NCBI GenBank assembly: GCA_002083365.1
Contig: LVWS01000034.1
Span: 78,083 to 142,082, forward strand
Source of the DNA: Nitrospira sp. SG-bin1
Lineage (GTDB): Bacteria > Nitrospirota > Nitrospiria > Nitrospirales > Nitrospiraceae
Length of the DNA stretch: 64,000 nt
Direction of reading: 5' to 3'
A program made the translations under genes and the position numbers. Under the pieces are notes generated by a model, which saw nothing but the letters and a program-made list of their open reading frames with translations, did no database searches and was not told the origin of the DNA. How positions within the stretch are numbered: the first letter of the stretch is position 1; each line of letters opens with the position of its first letter. Below are positions 52,428-61,000 of this stretch, in pieces.

Positions 52428-53456
52428 ATGGCTCCACGATCGGACAGTACGGATGCCCCGTTTGGATGGTCATACAATCCCTCGACGTGGTCTGAGCGCC
52501 TGTGGATCGTGGGTGTGGCCTGCCTTGGGTTCGCGGTTTCCGGTTACCTGGCCCTCTACCAACTCGGCTGGGTGGAACAGGTGTGGGAACCGTTGTTCGG
52601 CGCGGGAAGTGAAACGGTCTTGAATTCGTTTCTCTCTCATCTCCTTCCCGTCCCCGACGCGGCGCTTGGCGCCTTCGCCTACGCACTTGATGCCGTGACC
52701 GGAGTCATCGGGGGACAAGCACGTTGGCGGACCATGCCGTGGATGGTCGTTTTGTTCGGCCTCGCCGTCGGTCCGTTGGGACTCGTCAGCGTCTTGTTGG
52801 TCATTTCCCAGCCGGTGCTGTTGCATGCCTGGTGTACCCTGTGCCTGTTTTCCGCGTTCATTTCGCTCATCATGATCGGGCCGGCGATGGATGAAATATT
52901 GGCGAGTCTCCAGTTCCTTCGGCGTGCTCATGAGCAGAATCGGTCGGTGTGGAAGACATTCTGGCACGGCGAAGCCATCCAGCATCGCGACGCGTCGGCG
53001 CTCGAACCAGTCCAGCCCCCCACGAGGGAGACCGGCACGGATAGTCTTCCCTTCGAAGGAATATGGAATCACTTGCTGGTCATCCCTCTGGGCGCCTGGC
53101 TCATGGCTGCACCGGATGTCATGGGGTATGAAGGGCCGGAGCGGGTCGTCGATCATATTGTGGGCCCCTTGGTGGTGAGTACGGCCATCATCGCCATGGC
53201 TGAAGTTACTCATTCCGTTCGATGGGTCAACGTCGCTCTCGGTCTTTGGTTGATGCTGGCCCCGGTATTGCTGAACTACGGCCCTTTGCACATCGGCGCA
53301 CGGAGCGCGCTGATCGGCGGAATGATTCTTCTCCTGTCCTTTTTCAAAGGACGCGGCCGAGAGCGAACGGGTGGCGGCTGGTCCCGTGTCTGGACGACAC
53401 CGTCTCCGACGTCAACCCTCACGACACCTGAGCGACAATGGAAGAAGGCCGGATAG
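52428..53456 (+). CDS. VKOR-domain protein fused to SPW repeats
   Basis: The 342-residue membrane protein starts at ATG 52428, after AAGGAAG. Residues about 20-155 form a VKOR-like four-helix domain with the quinone-proximal CxxC in LLHAWCTLCLFSAF. The loop cysteine pair of classical VKOR is absent: GAGSETVLNSFLSHLLPVPDAALGAFAY has Ser where GC is usual. A C-terminal part (about 205-320) contains two SPW repeats (IPLGAWLMAAPDVMGYEG, LGLWLMLAPVLLNYG). It may be a disulfide-forming redox protein using partner thiols. It heads the rightward gene run leading to the bd-like oxidase. Confidence 0.82.
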   Translation: MAPRSDSTDAPFGWSYNPSTWSERLWIVGVACLGFAVSGYLALYQLGWVEQVWEPLFGAGSETVLNSFLSHLLPVPDAALGAFAYALDAVTGVIGGQARWRTMPWMVVLFGLAVGPLGLVSVLLVISQPVLLHAWCTLCLFSAFISLIMIGPAMDEILASLQFLRRAHEQNRSVWKTFWHGEAIQHRDASALEPVQPPTRETGTDSLPFEGIWNHLLVIPLGAWLMAAPDVMGYEGPERVVDHIVGPLVVSTAIIAMAEVTHSVRWVNVALGLWLMLAPVLLNYGPLHIGARSALIGGMILLLSFFKGRGRERTGGGWSRVWTTPSPTSTLTTPERQWKKAG

Positions 53457-53466
53457 GAGATCCGCG

Positions 53467-53667
53467 ATGACCATGCTGCTTGCCGGCATTCTGCTGTTCG
53501 CCCTGATCATCACGGGGCTGTACGTCGCCGGTTGGTTCAGCACGCCCTATAGCGATGCGTTTCGGTTCGCGTTTTATCTGCTTCTTGTGCTGTTCGTGCT
53601 CACCGTCGGCTTCGCCCTATACGATCATCCCTATGAAGGATATGACCCCACGGTGAGAGTCCCATGA
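53467..53667 (+). CDS. Small membrane protein A, related to the one after cydB
   Basis: The 66-residue product has two hydrophobic helices, LLAGILLFALIITGLYVAGWFSTPYSD and FRFAFYLLLVLFVLTVGFALYDHPYEGYDP. It aligns with the 74-residue protein at 57675-57899 (LIAGGLFLGLIIVALYFFGAFKSPYLG, LFRFALMLLLMWLMATLWQS, ending YEGSDP). AGGAG lies upstream. The position, 11 bp after the VKOR-SPW gene and in the gene run of the bd-like oxidase, suggests a small oxidase-associated subunit. Confidence 0.72.
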   Translation: MTMLLAGILLFALIITGLYVAGWFSTPYSDAFRFAFYLLLVLFVLTVGFALYDHPYEGYDPTVRVP

Positions 53668-53699
53668 TGCGGTCGTATTCAGGCCGAGCAGGAGGACCG

Positions 53700-54716
53700 A
53701 TGAATCGTGTTCGTAACGGCAGGACAAAATCCGAAGTCGTCATCGTCACCGGCGCCTCAGCCGGTGTCGGCAGAGCCATCGCAAAGGAGTTCGCGGCGCA
53801 CGGCGCGTCCGTCGTCCTGCTGGCCCGCGGCCGGGACGGCCTGGAAGGAGCCAGGCGGGATGTCGAACGTCTCGGTGGGCGGGCGCTGCCCATCCCGACG
53901 GATGTCGCCGACGACACGCAGGTGGAAGCCGCGGCGGATCGAGCGGAACAGGAGTTCGGCCCGATCGATATCTGGATCAACAACGCCATGGTGTCCGTCT
54001 TGTCGCCTGCCCTTCAGATGACGGCAGCGGAGTACCGACGAGTGACCGAGGTCACGTATCTCGGATACGTCCATGGGACCTTGGCGGCGTTGCGCCGTAT
54101 GGTGCCCCGAGACCGAGGCATCGTGGTGCAAATCGGCTCCGCCCTCGCATACCGATCCATTCCGTTGCAATCCGCCTACTGCGGCGCCAAACACGCGGTG
54201 CAGGGGTTCACGGAATCGTTGCGCTCGGAGCTCATCCATGACGGGAGCCGGGTCCGTCTCTCGATCGTTCAATTGCCGGCGGTCAACACACCCCAATTCT
54301 CGTGGATTAAGACACGGATGCCGAACCATCCCCAGCCGGTTCCGCCGATCTTTCAGCCGGAAGTCATCGCCAGATCGGTCTACTGGGTCGCCCATCATCC
54401 TCGACGCGAGTTCACGATCGGCTTGTCCGCCGTGCAAGCCATCATCGGCGACAAGTTCGTCCCCGGACTCTTGGATCACTATTTGGCCGCCATGGGATAC
54501 GAGGCTCAGCAGACGCACGAACCGGTGGATCCCCATCGTCCCAACAATCTCTACGAGCCCTTGCCCGGCGACTACGGCGCAAGAGGTCGGTTCGGCAAAC
54601 GCTCCGCCGACTACAGCCTACAGGCCTGGGTCAACCGCTACCGCGGTTGGTTGGCACTCGGAGGATTGGGGGTTGCGGCCTTGTCTTCTTTCCTGACGCC
54701 AAGGAGGTCGGCATGA
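53700..54716 (+). CDS. SDR family oxidoreductase
   Basis: The 338-residue protein has the nucleotide-binding GASAGVGRAIAKEF near the N-terminus and the acidic/polar loop ARGRDGLEGARRD. It also has NNAMV, active-site Ser in QIGSALAYRSIP and the Tyr-x3-Lys in SAYCGAKHAV. A helical C-terminal region and a short hydrophobic stretch near the end (LALGGLGVAALSSFL) suggest membrane contact. Substrate unknown. ATG 53700 has AGGAGG; an upstream ATG at 53664 overlaps the previous stop. Confidence 0.9.
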   Translation: MNRVRNGRTKSEVVIVTGASAGVGRAIAKEFAAHGASVVLLARGRDGLEGARRDVERLGGRALPIPTDVADDTQVEAAADRAEQEFGPIDIWINNAMVSVLSPALQMTAAEYRRVTEVTYLGYVHGTLAALRRMVPRDRGIVVQIGSALAYRSIPLQSAYCGAKHAVQGFTESLRSELIHDGSRVRLSIVQLPAVNTPQFSWIKTRMPNHPQPVPPIFQPEVIARSVYWVAHHPRREFTIGLSAVQAIIGDKFVPGLLDHYLAAMGYEAQQTHEPVDPHRPNNLYEPLPGDYGARGRFGKRSADYSLQAWVNRYRGWLALGGLGVAALSSFLTPRRSA

Positions 54717-55177
54717 TGAAGCCTACAACCGTTTTCCGCTCGCTTATCCTGGTCGTTCCGTTGGTCGGGATGTTCACGCTGCTGATCGCGGTGGGACAAC
54801 ACGTATCCGCCGGCGGCCGCCTCGTTTCCTTCGAGGCGCCGGAACAATCGTCGTCTCAACAGAAGCAGAATCGCGTCGCTCGCATGACCGAGCGTGAACA
54901 GGAAGCGTTCGATAAGTTCGTGGCTCACGAAGCGCGGTTCAAGGACCATTATCGATCGCATTTTTCGACATCCCACTATGACTACAATCAATACCGGCCG
55001 GCGTATCAACACGGTTTTGAACTGGCCCTCGACCCACGTTACCGGAAACCGGACTGGAACGGCGTGGAACCTCAAGTACGCGGAACCTGGAACGAAAGCA
55101 CGATGGGTCTCTGGAATCAGTACAAGGATGCCGTCCGCTACGGATGGGAACAGGGCATGGCGTTGGAAGGGAAATGA
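54713..55177 (+). CDS. Secreted hypothetical protein
   Basis: ATG 54713 overlaps the previous stop by ATGA and follows AAGGAGG. A signal peptide (cleavage near VSAGG) precedes a helical segment (MTEREQEAFDKFVAHEARFKDHYRSHF). A Tyr-rich end follows (DYNQYRPAYQHGFELALDPRYRKPDW, GLWNQYKDAVRYGWEQG). No family is recognised. Translational coupling to the SDR gene suggests related roles in the envelope. Confidence 0.75.
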   Translation: MMKPTTVFRSLILVVPLVGMFTLLIAVGQHVSAGGRLVSFEAPEQSSSQQKQNRVARMTEREQEAFDKFVAHEARFKDHYRSHFSTSHYDYNQYRPAYQHGFELALDPRYRKPDWNGVEPQVRGTWNESTMGLWNQYKDAVRYGWEQGMALEGK

Positions 55178-55185
55178 GTCCATGA

Positions 55186-55264
55186 GGTTTCGAGTTCAAG
55201 AGAGCAGAACCCAAAACCTGAAACCCTTCGCTCTCAGACCAGAAACCCGAAACCGGAAACTCTA
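55186..55264. repeat. Low-complexity intergenic AAACCTGAAAC-type repeat
   Basis: The 80-bp spacer between two genes contains degenerate AAACCTGAAAC-like units (AAAACCTGAAACCC, AGAAACCCGAAACCGGAAAC). It does not encode a protein and probably expanded by slippage. Such spacers recur in Nitrospira genomes according to general knowledge. Confidence 0.5.
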
Positions 55265-55284
55265 GGGACCTGAAAGACGCACCC

Positions 55285-56619
55285 ATGCTGTCCGACCTCA
55301 TCGCCGCTCGCTCCCAGATGGCCATGTCCCTGGGCTTCCATATCGTCTTTGCCGTCCTGGGCATTGCGATGCCGGTGCTGATGGCGGCCGCCGAGTGGCG
55401 GTGGCTGAAGACGGGGGACGAAGTCTATCTGACGCTGGCGAAGCGCTGGGCGAAGGGCACCGCCATTTTGTTCGCCGTCGGCGCCGTGTCCGGGACCGTC
55501 CTCTCGTTCGAATTGGGCCTGCTCTGGCCCTCGTTCATGGAGCACGCCGGCCCGGTCGTCGGCCCGCTCTTCGGGCTCGAGGGATTTGCGTTCTTCACCG
55601 AAGCGATCTTCTTGGGGATCTATCTTTACGGCTGGTCGCGCATCCCGCCTCGGACGCACTTCATCGCCGGGTTGGTCGTCGCGGTGAGCGGATCCGCCTC
55701 CGCGATCTTCATCGTCACGGTCAACGCCTGGATGAACGCCCCGACCGGTTTCGACATCATCGACGGACAAATCAGCAACGTCCGGCCGCTCGTGCCGTTT
55801 CTGCACCCCTTTGCCTTCCATGAAACGTTGCATATGCTGCTGGCAGCCTTCGCCGCGACCGGTTTTCTGGTCGCGGGCATCCATGCCTTTCTCCTGCTGC
55901 GCCACCCGACCCATCGACTTCACCGAAATGCTTTGGCCATCGCGCTGGTGGTCGGCGGGATCCCCGCGCTCCTTCAGCCGATCAGCGGAGATCTGATCGC
56001 GCGGGCCGTCGCCGATCATCAGCCGGCTAAGTTGGCCGCGATGGAAGCGCTCTTCGTCACGGAAGCCGGAGCGGATTTTATTCTCTTCGGACTTCCCGAC
56101 GCGTCCACACAAACCGTCGACTATGCGGTCGTGATTCCAAACGGATTGAGTCTGCTCCTCCACGGAGATCTTCACGCGGTGGTTCCCGGACTGGACCGGA
56201 TCCCTCGTCACGATTGGCCCCCCGTCGCGGTCACCCATGTGGCCTTCCAGGTGATGGTCCTCTGTGGACTGATCATGGCCGGGGTCACCCTCTGGGCCGG
56301 CTGGCGTCGGTGGAAAGGCCGCGTGGAAACGGATCGGTGGCTCCTGAGGATCTTGGTCGTCACGGCTCCGCTGGGACTCGTCGCCATCGAGGCCGGGTGG
56401 GTGGTGACGGAAGTGGGACGTCAACCGTGGACCATACAGGGGCTCCTGCGCACGTCCCAGGCCGTCACACCCATGCCGGGCCTCTGGATTCCGATGGTCA
56501 CCTTTTCTGTCTTGTATGTCGTCCTGGCCGGCGTCGTCGTCTGGGCGATCCGGCGTCACATCGCGGCCGCGGCGACCGTCCCTCCGGTGGAAACAGAAAC
56601 GGAAAGGAGAGCCGCCTAG
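55285..56619 (+). CDS. cydA: Cytochrome bd-like quinol oxidase subunit I
   Basis: The 444-residue protein fits CydA of the short-Q-loop (CIO-like) type. Heme ligand His19 is in MSLGFHIVFA. The acidic pair is in FGLEGFAFFTEAIFLGIYLYGW (E99/E107 equivalents), and the second His region is LHPFAFHETLHM. Quinol-site Lys and Glu are in PAKLAAMEALFVTEAGADFIL. The axial Met is in THVAFQVMVLCG, where the usual Arg before it reads Gln. GWVVTEVGRQPW is present. It should reduce O2 with electrons from quinol without pumping protons. The upstream ribosome site is weak. Confidence 0.9.
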   Translation: MLSDLIAARSQMAMSLGFHIVFAVLGIAMPVLMAAAEWRWLKTGDEVYLTLAKRWAKGTAILFAVGAVSGTVLSFELGLLWPSFMEHAGPVVGPLFGLEGFAFFTEAIFLGIYLYGWSRIPPRTHFIAGLVVAVSGSASAIFIVTVNAWMNAPTGFDIIDGQISNVRPLVPFLHPFAFHETLHMLLAAFAATGFLVAGIHAFLLLRHPTHRLHRNALAIALVVGGIPALLQPISGDLIARAVADHQPAKLAAMEALFVTEAGADFILFGLPDASTQTVDYAVVIPNGLSLLLHGDLHAVVPGLDRIPRHDWPPVAVTHVAFQVMVLCGLIMAGVTLWAGWRRWKGRVETDRWLLRILVVTAPLGLVAIEAGWVVTEVGRQPWTIQGLLRTSQAVTPMPGLWIPMVTFSVLYVVLAGVVVWAIRRHIAAAATVPPVETETERRAA

Positions 56620-56621
56620 CG

Positions 56622-57659
56622 ATGCCCTCGTATGAGCTCATGGTTGCCGCGGCGCTCGTCGGCGCGCTGACGTTTTATTTGTTGTTCGGCGGAGCGGATT
56701 TCGGCGCCGGGATCTGGACGCTTTTTGCGATGGGGCGCCGTGGCCAGCCGCAACGTGCGTTGATCGACGAGGCCATCGGTCCCATCTGGGAAGCCAACCA
56801 TGTGTGGCTCATCATCGCGGTCGTGATTCTGTTTACCGCCTTCCCCCCCGCCTTTTCCGTCATCTCGATCAGGCTGCACATTCCATTGACCGTGATGCTC
56901 ATCGGCATCGTGCTGCGGGGAACCGCCTTCGCGATTCGCACGCACGATATCACGTCGCGTCCGGACGGATTCACGGGCGCGCCGGCGATCTGGCATCGAA
57001 TATTCGCCTGGTCGAGCCTGCTGACTCCCGCCATGTTGGGGCTGGTCCTGGGGGCCATCGCCTCGGGGCGACTCTCCGGACCGACCGGTACCGTCAAAGA
57101 AACCTTCGTCGACCCGTGGCTCGCGCCCTTTCCCATCGCGGTCGGTTTCCTCGCGACGGCATTGGTCGCCTATCTCGCCGCCGTCTATCTGATCATGGAG
57201 AGCCGGGACCCGGGATTACGCCGCCTCTTTCGACGACGGGCCATGATGACCGGGATACTCGTCATCGGCATGGCCGCCGTCGCGTTGTTCCTCACACGCG
57301 ACGGCGCCCCGGAAATCCATCGAGGTCTGGCCAAGACGGCTGTGGGCCGTGCCACCATCGTGGCCACCGCGCTGTTGCACGTGGCGGCCCTGTGGGCATT
57401 GATCACCGAGCGCGATCGATTGGCTCGATTCCTGGCGGGAGGCGGAGCGGTCGCGGTCTTGTGGGGTTGGGCTCTCTCGCAATACCCGTATCTGGTCGAA
57501 CCGTCGGTGACGATCCACGATGCGGCTCCTCACAGCACATTGGACGTGCTGTTGGCCAGCCTGCTCCTGGGATCCATCGTGCTGCTTCCCTTTTTGTATT
57601 ACTTATACACCCTGTTCAAGGGGGACATTCTCTCGCGCCCGGCACAGTTCAAAAGCTAA
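56622..57659 (+). CDS. cydB: Cytochrome bd-like quinol oxidase subunit II
   Basis: The 345-residue protein has about nine helices and the CydB features LFGGADFGAGIWTLFA, EAIGPIWEANHVWLIIAVVILFTAFPPAFSVIS, LTPAMLGLVLGAIASG. It dimerises with CydA and may bear a heme-like site. AAAGGAG precedes ATG 56622, 2 bp after the cydA stop, so both are made together. A small membrane protein follows. Confidence 0.9.
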   Translation: MPSYELMVAAALVGALTFYLLFGGADFGAGIWTLFAMGRRGQPQRALIDEAIGPIWEANHVWLIIAVVILFTAFPPAFSVISIRLHIPLTVMLIGIVLRGTAFAIRTHDITSRPDGFTGAPAIWHRIFAWSSLLTPAMLGLVLGAIASGRLSGPTGTVKETFVDPWLAPFPIAVGFLATALVAYLAAVYLIMESRDPGLRRLFRRRAMMTGILVIGMAAVALFLTRDGAPEIHRGLAKTAVGRATIVATALLHVAALWALITERDRLARFLAGGGAVAVLWGWALSQYPYLVEPSVTIHDAAPHSTLDVLLASLLLGSIVLLPFLYYLYTLFKGDILSRPAQFKS

Positions 57660-57674
57660 AAGCAGGACTTTCTT

Positions 57675-57899
57675 ATGGTGACGCTGATCGCCGGTGGCTT
57701 GTTCCTGGGACTCATCATCGTGGCCCTGTATTTCTTCGGGGCGTTCAAATCGCCGTATCTCGGCCTCCCGTACTTCTGGCTCTTCCGGTTTGCCCTGATG
57801 CTCTTGCTGATGTGGCTGATGGCGACGCTCTGGCAGAGCGAAAGGGAGCGCGCCTATGAAGGATCTGATCCGCCGGTCAACCAACGCGAAGCGCGGTGA
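57675..57899 (+). CDS. Small membrane protein B, oxidase-associated candidate
   Basis: The 74-residue product has two hydrophobic helices and ends in SERERAYEGSDPPVNQREAR. It starts 15 bp after cydB and resembles the protein at 53467-53667 in both helices and the YEG-DP ending. It is longer than CydX (about 37 residues) but sits in the CydX position. A structural subunit of the oxidase is plausible and not proved. Confidence 0.72.
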   Translation: MVTLIAGGLFLGLIIVALYFFGAFKSPYLGLPYFWLFRFALMLLLMWLMATLWQSERERAYEGSDPPVNQREAR

Positions 57900-58019
57900 T
57901 CGGTCACTGGGGCAAGCGGCCTTGTCCGTAGAAACGCGACTTCGTGGACGATCGCATCGTGCAATGGTCGCAATCAAACAATCGGGAGTCGATGGTCCGG
58001 GCTCGTTGCCTCTGCCCAC

Positions 58020-61000
58020 TTAGGTCTTCAACACCTGCTGTATCGTCTGATGCAGTTCGTCCACCGCCGAATCTTTCGCGAGCACGATGACCGCTCCGGC
58101 CCGCTTCATCGCGGTGGCGTTGTCGTCCCCGATATTGACGGAGATGCCGATGATAGTGGTCTCCGGCCATTTGATCTTAATCTGCGTTGCCGCTTCGATG
58201 CCGGTCATCTTCGGCATGTTGACGTCCATGACGACCACGCGAGGCCGCAGCTCTTCGACAAGCTTCACCGCCTCCACCCCGTCTCGACCTTCTCCCACCA
58301 CGTGAAGATCCTCGTAGGCATCCAGTACGGAGCGCAACCCTTCCCGCACCATCGCATGGTCGTCCACCAGAAGCACACGAATGCGTGATGCATGAGACCG
58401 CAAGGTGGAGGTTGAGGTTAAGGCTGAGGCAAGAATCGTTTCTGAACCCTTCATCTCAGCCTTGACCTTAGCCTCGTGCTGTTGCGGCAGCGTGAGCGTC
58501 GCCGTGGTCCCTGCTCCCAACGCCGATTGAATGGTGAACAAGCCACCCAGCGCTCTCATCCGTTCTTGAATGCTGAACAGGCCGAACTTGGACGAAATAC
58601 CGCCGTCAGTCGTACCGGCAGCAGCAGCAGCAGCAGCAGCAAGATCGAAGCCCACGCCCTCATCATGCACGTCGATCCGCAACTGCCCATCCCGCTGTTC
58701 CATCCGGATGGTGGCTTCACCGGTGCCGGCATGTTTCGAGGAGTTGATCAGCAGCTCTCGCGCGGATTGGAACAAGAGAATCTTTTGATCTTCCGGGAGT
58801 CTCAGGTCTTCATCGTCCGGCACCACGACGGTCACGCGGTGGTCGTGCTTGTTCTTCATATACTCCGCGAGCCACTTGAGACTGGCGGCCAGACCATGAT
58901 CCCGCAGGACCGGGGGACTGAGTTCCGCCACCAGCGTGCGGCTATAGGCCAAGGCATCGGACAAGACGTCATCGACCTTTTTCAGAGCGGTTTCGCAGAC
59001 GGGCACGCCTTGGACCGCGCGCTTGCTCTGTCCGATCGCCAGCTTGCCGACGACCAGCATCTGTTGCAGATGGTCGTGCAGCTCCGTAGCGAGCCGTTTC
59101 CGTTCCCGCTGCTCCAAGAGATTCAACTCGGCCGCCATGGCGCGGAGACGGTCCTGCGATTGGACCAGCTCGACCGTCTTGACCTCGACGACCTGCGCCA
59201 ACTCCACGTTCCAGCGTTGCAACCGCGCTTGCGCCTCCCACAGAGCCTCTTCCGTTTGCTTCCGTTCGGTGATGTCGACCATCACACCCACCATCCTGAG
59301 ACATCGTCCGTCCGCGTCGTAATCAAATCGACCACGCCCCGCCATCCAATGCGTACTGCCATCGGCCCAAACCACGCGGAAATCCGCCCGGTACTCATCA
59401 CGCGAGGCCATTGCCAGCTGCAAGACCTTTTCGACACCGGGCAAGTCATGTCGGTGCACGTGTGAGGCCCAAGCCTCATAAGAGGGTTGCACATCACCCG
59501 GACGCAAGCCCAGTAACTCAAAGTGTCCGGGTGACCATTCGACTCGCCCAGTCAACACATCCCAATCCCACGATCCCATCCGACCTACCTTCATGGCCAA
59601 CTGAAGCCGCTCTTCGCTCGCTCGCAGTCGCTCTTCAGCCCGCTTGCGCTCGGTGATATCCATATTGATCCCGAGCACGCGATGTAACGTCCCGCTCGCA
59701 TCATAGATGCCGCCGCCGGCCGAATCGACCCAGCGAATGTCCCCGGAAGGCAACACGATGCGAAACTCCAGGTTGTGCCAGGGTCGATGTTCCGACAACG
59801 CTCGATCCCGCTCCTCCTCGATCCGAGCCACATCATCGGGATGGACTCTGTCGCGAAAACCCTGGTACGTCCGGCTGAATTCTCCGGCCCGCAAGCCATA
59901 CACCGACTCTAGTTCCGCCGTCCACGTGACTTCATTGGTACGGACATTCCAGTCGAAGATGCCCGCCTGTGCAATGCCCTGTGCCAGCCGGAGTCGTTCC
60001 TCATTTTCGCGAAGTCTTTCTTCCGCCTGCTTGCGTTCGGTGATGTCGAAATTAACACCGGTCATGCGGAGCGGCGTTCCCTCCGAATCTTTGAACACTT
60101 GCCAGCGACCGGCGAGCCAATGGACCGTGCCGTCCGGCCAGACGGTTCGCCATTCACCCTGGATGGGTTGGCCCGTTTCAAACGCCTGTTCGACCAATTG
60201 GAGAGCATGGGATCGATCATCGGGATGAATGAGCTGTTCCCATGCCGGTTGCGTTCGTCCAAATTCACCCCGTTGGAGCCCGTACAACGCTTCCAGCTCA
60301 GGCGTCCAGGTATTCACGTTAGTTTGGAGGTTCCATTCGAAGGTCCCCACGCGGGCCGCCTGCTGCGCCAACCGCAATCGCTCTTCGTTTTCGCGCAGTT
60401 GCTTTTCAACCTGTTTCCGCTCCGTGATGTCCGTCGCGATGCCGCACAAGGCATAGGGCGCCCCTTGCGGGTCTTGCAGGAGAAACTTCTGCGACAGATA
60501 GGTGCGTATGCCCTCCATGCTTGGGATGTACTCCTCCACGACGGACAGTTTCCCGCTCTTCCAGACTTTGGCATCGTTGGCCCTGAATTGATCGGCCAAG
60601 TCGCGAGGAAACAGCTCGTATTCCGTTTTTCCGTTCGCCGCGCGCGCTTCCACCCCAAGGACTTTCGCGCAATACTCATTCATAAACAGGCTACGACCCT
60701 CGGCGTCCTTAATGAAGAAGGCCGCCGGCGCACGGTCCAAGATGGCCTGCAACCGTTCTTCGCTCTCCCGCAGCGCCGATTCCGTGCTGTTCAAGGAGCG
60801 GGCGACCGACCAGAGGATCATGCCGAATCCCACCACGTTGAGTCCGACCAGCAACGTCAGGCCGAAGTGCGACCCGAACCATCCCTTGTGTTCACCGACC
60901 AGGCGTATCCATCCTGTGATCACGAGCAGGCCCACCGTCAACGGCAACATACGTCGCATCATGACCGCGCCTGGTTCTCCGCTGCTGAGCGTCGCCATGA

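Noticed and set aside
55234..56559. Long open frame of 441 codons antisense to cydA
   Set aside because: It lies fully opposite a clear gene, is rich in Arg, Asp, Gly and Pro from the shifted GC-rich codons, and has no ribosome site or domain.
58618..58641. Possible CRISPR or tandem repeat array
   Set aside because: It is only a trinucleotide tract within a coding region. No spaced direct repeats typical of CRISPR were found anywhere.
58476..59465. Open frame of 329 codons antisense to the large kinase
   Set aside because: Fully antisense to a strongly supported gene; its His/Arg/Gln-rich sequence is a mirror of the kinase codons.
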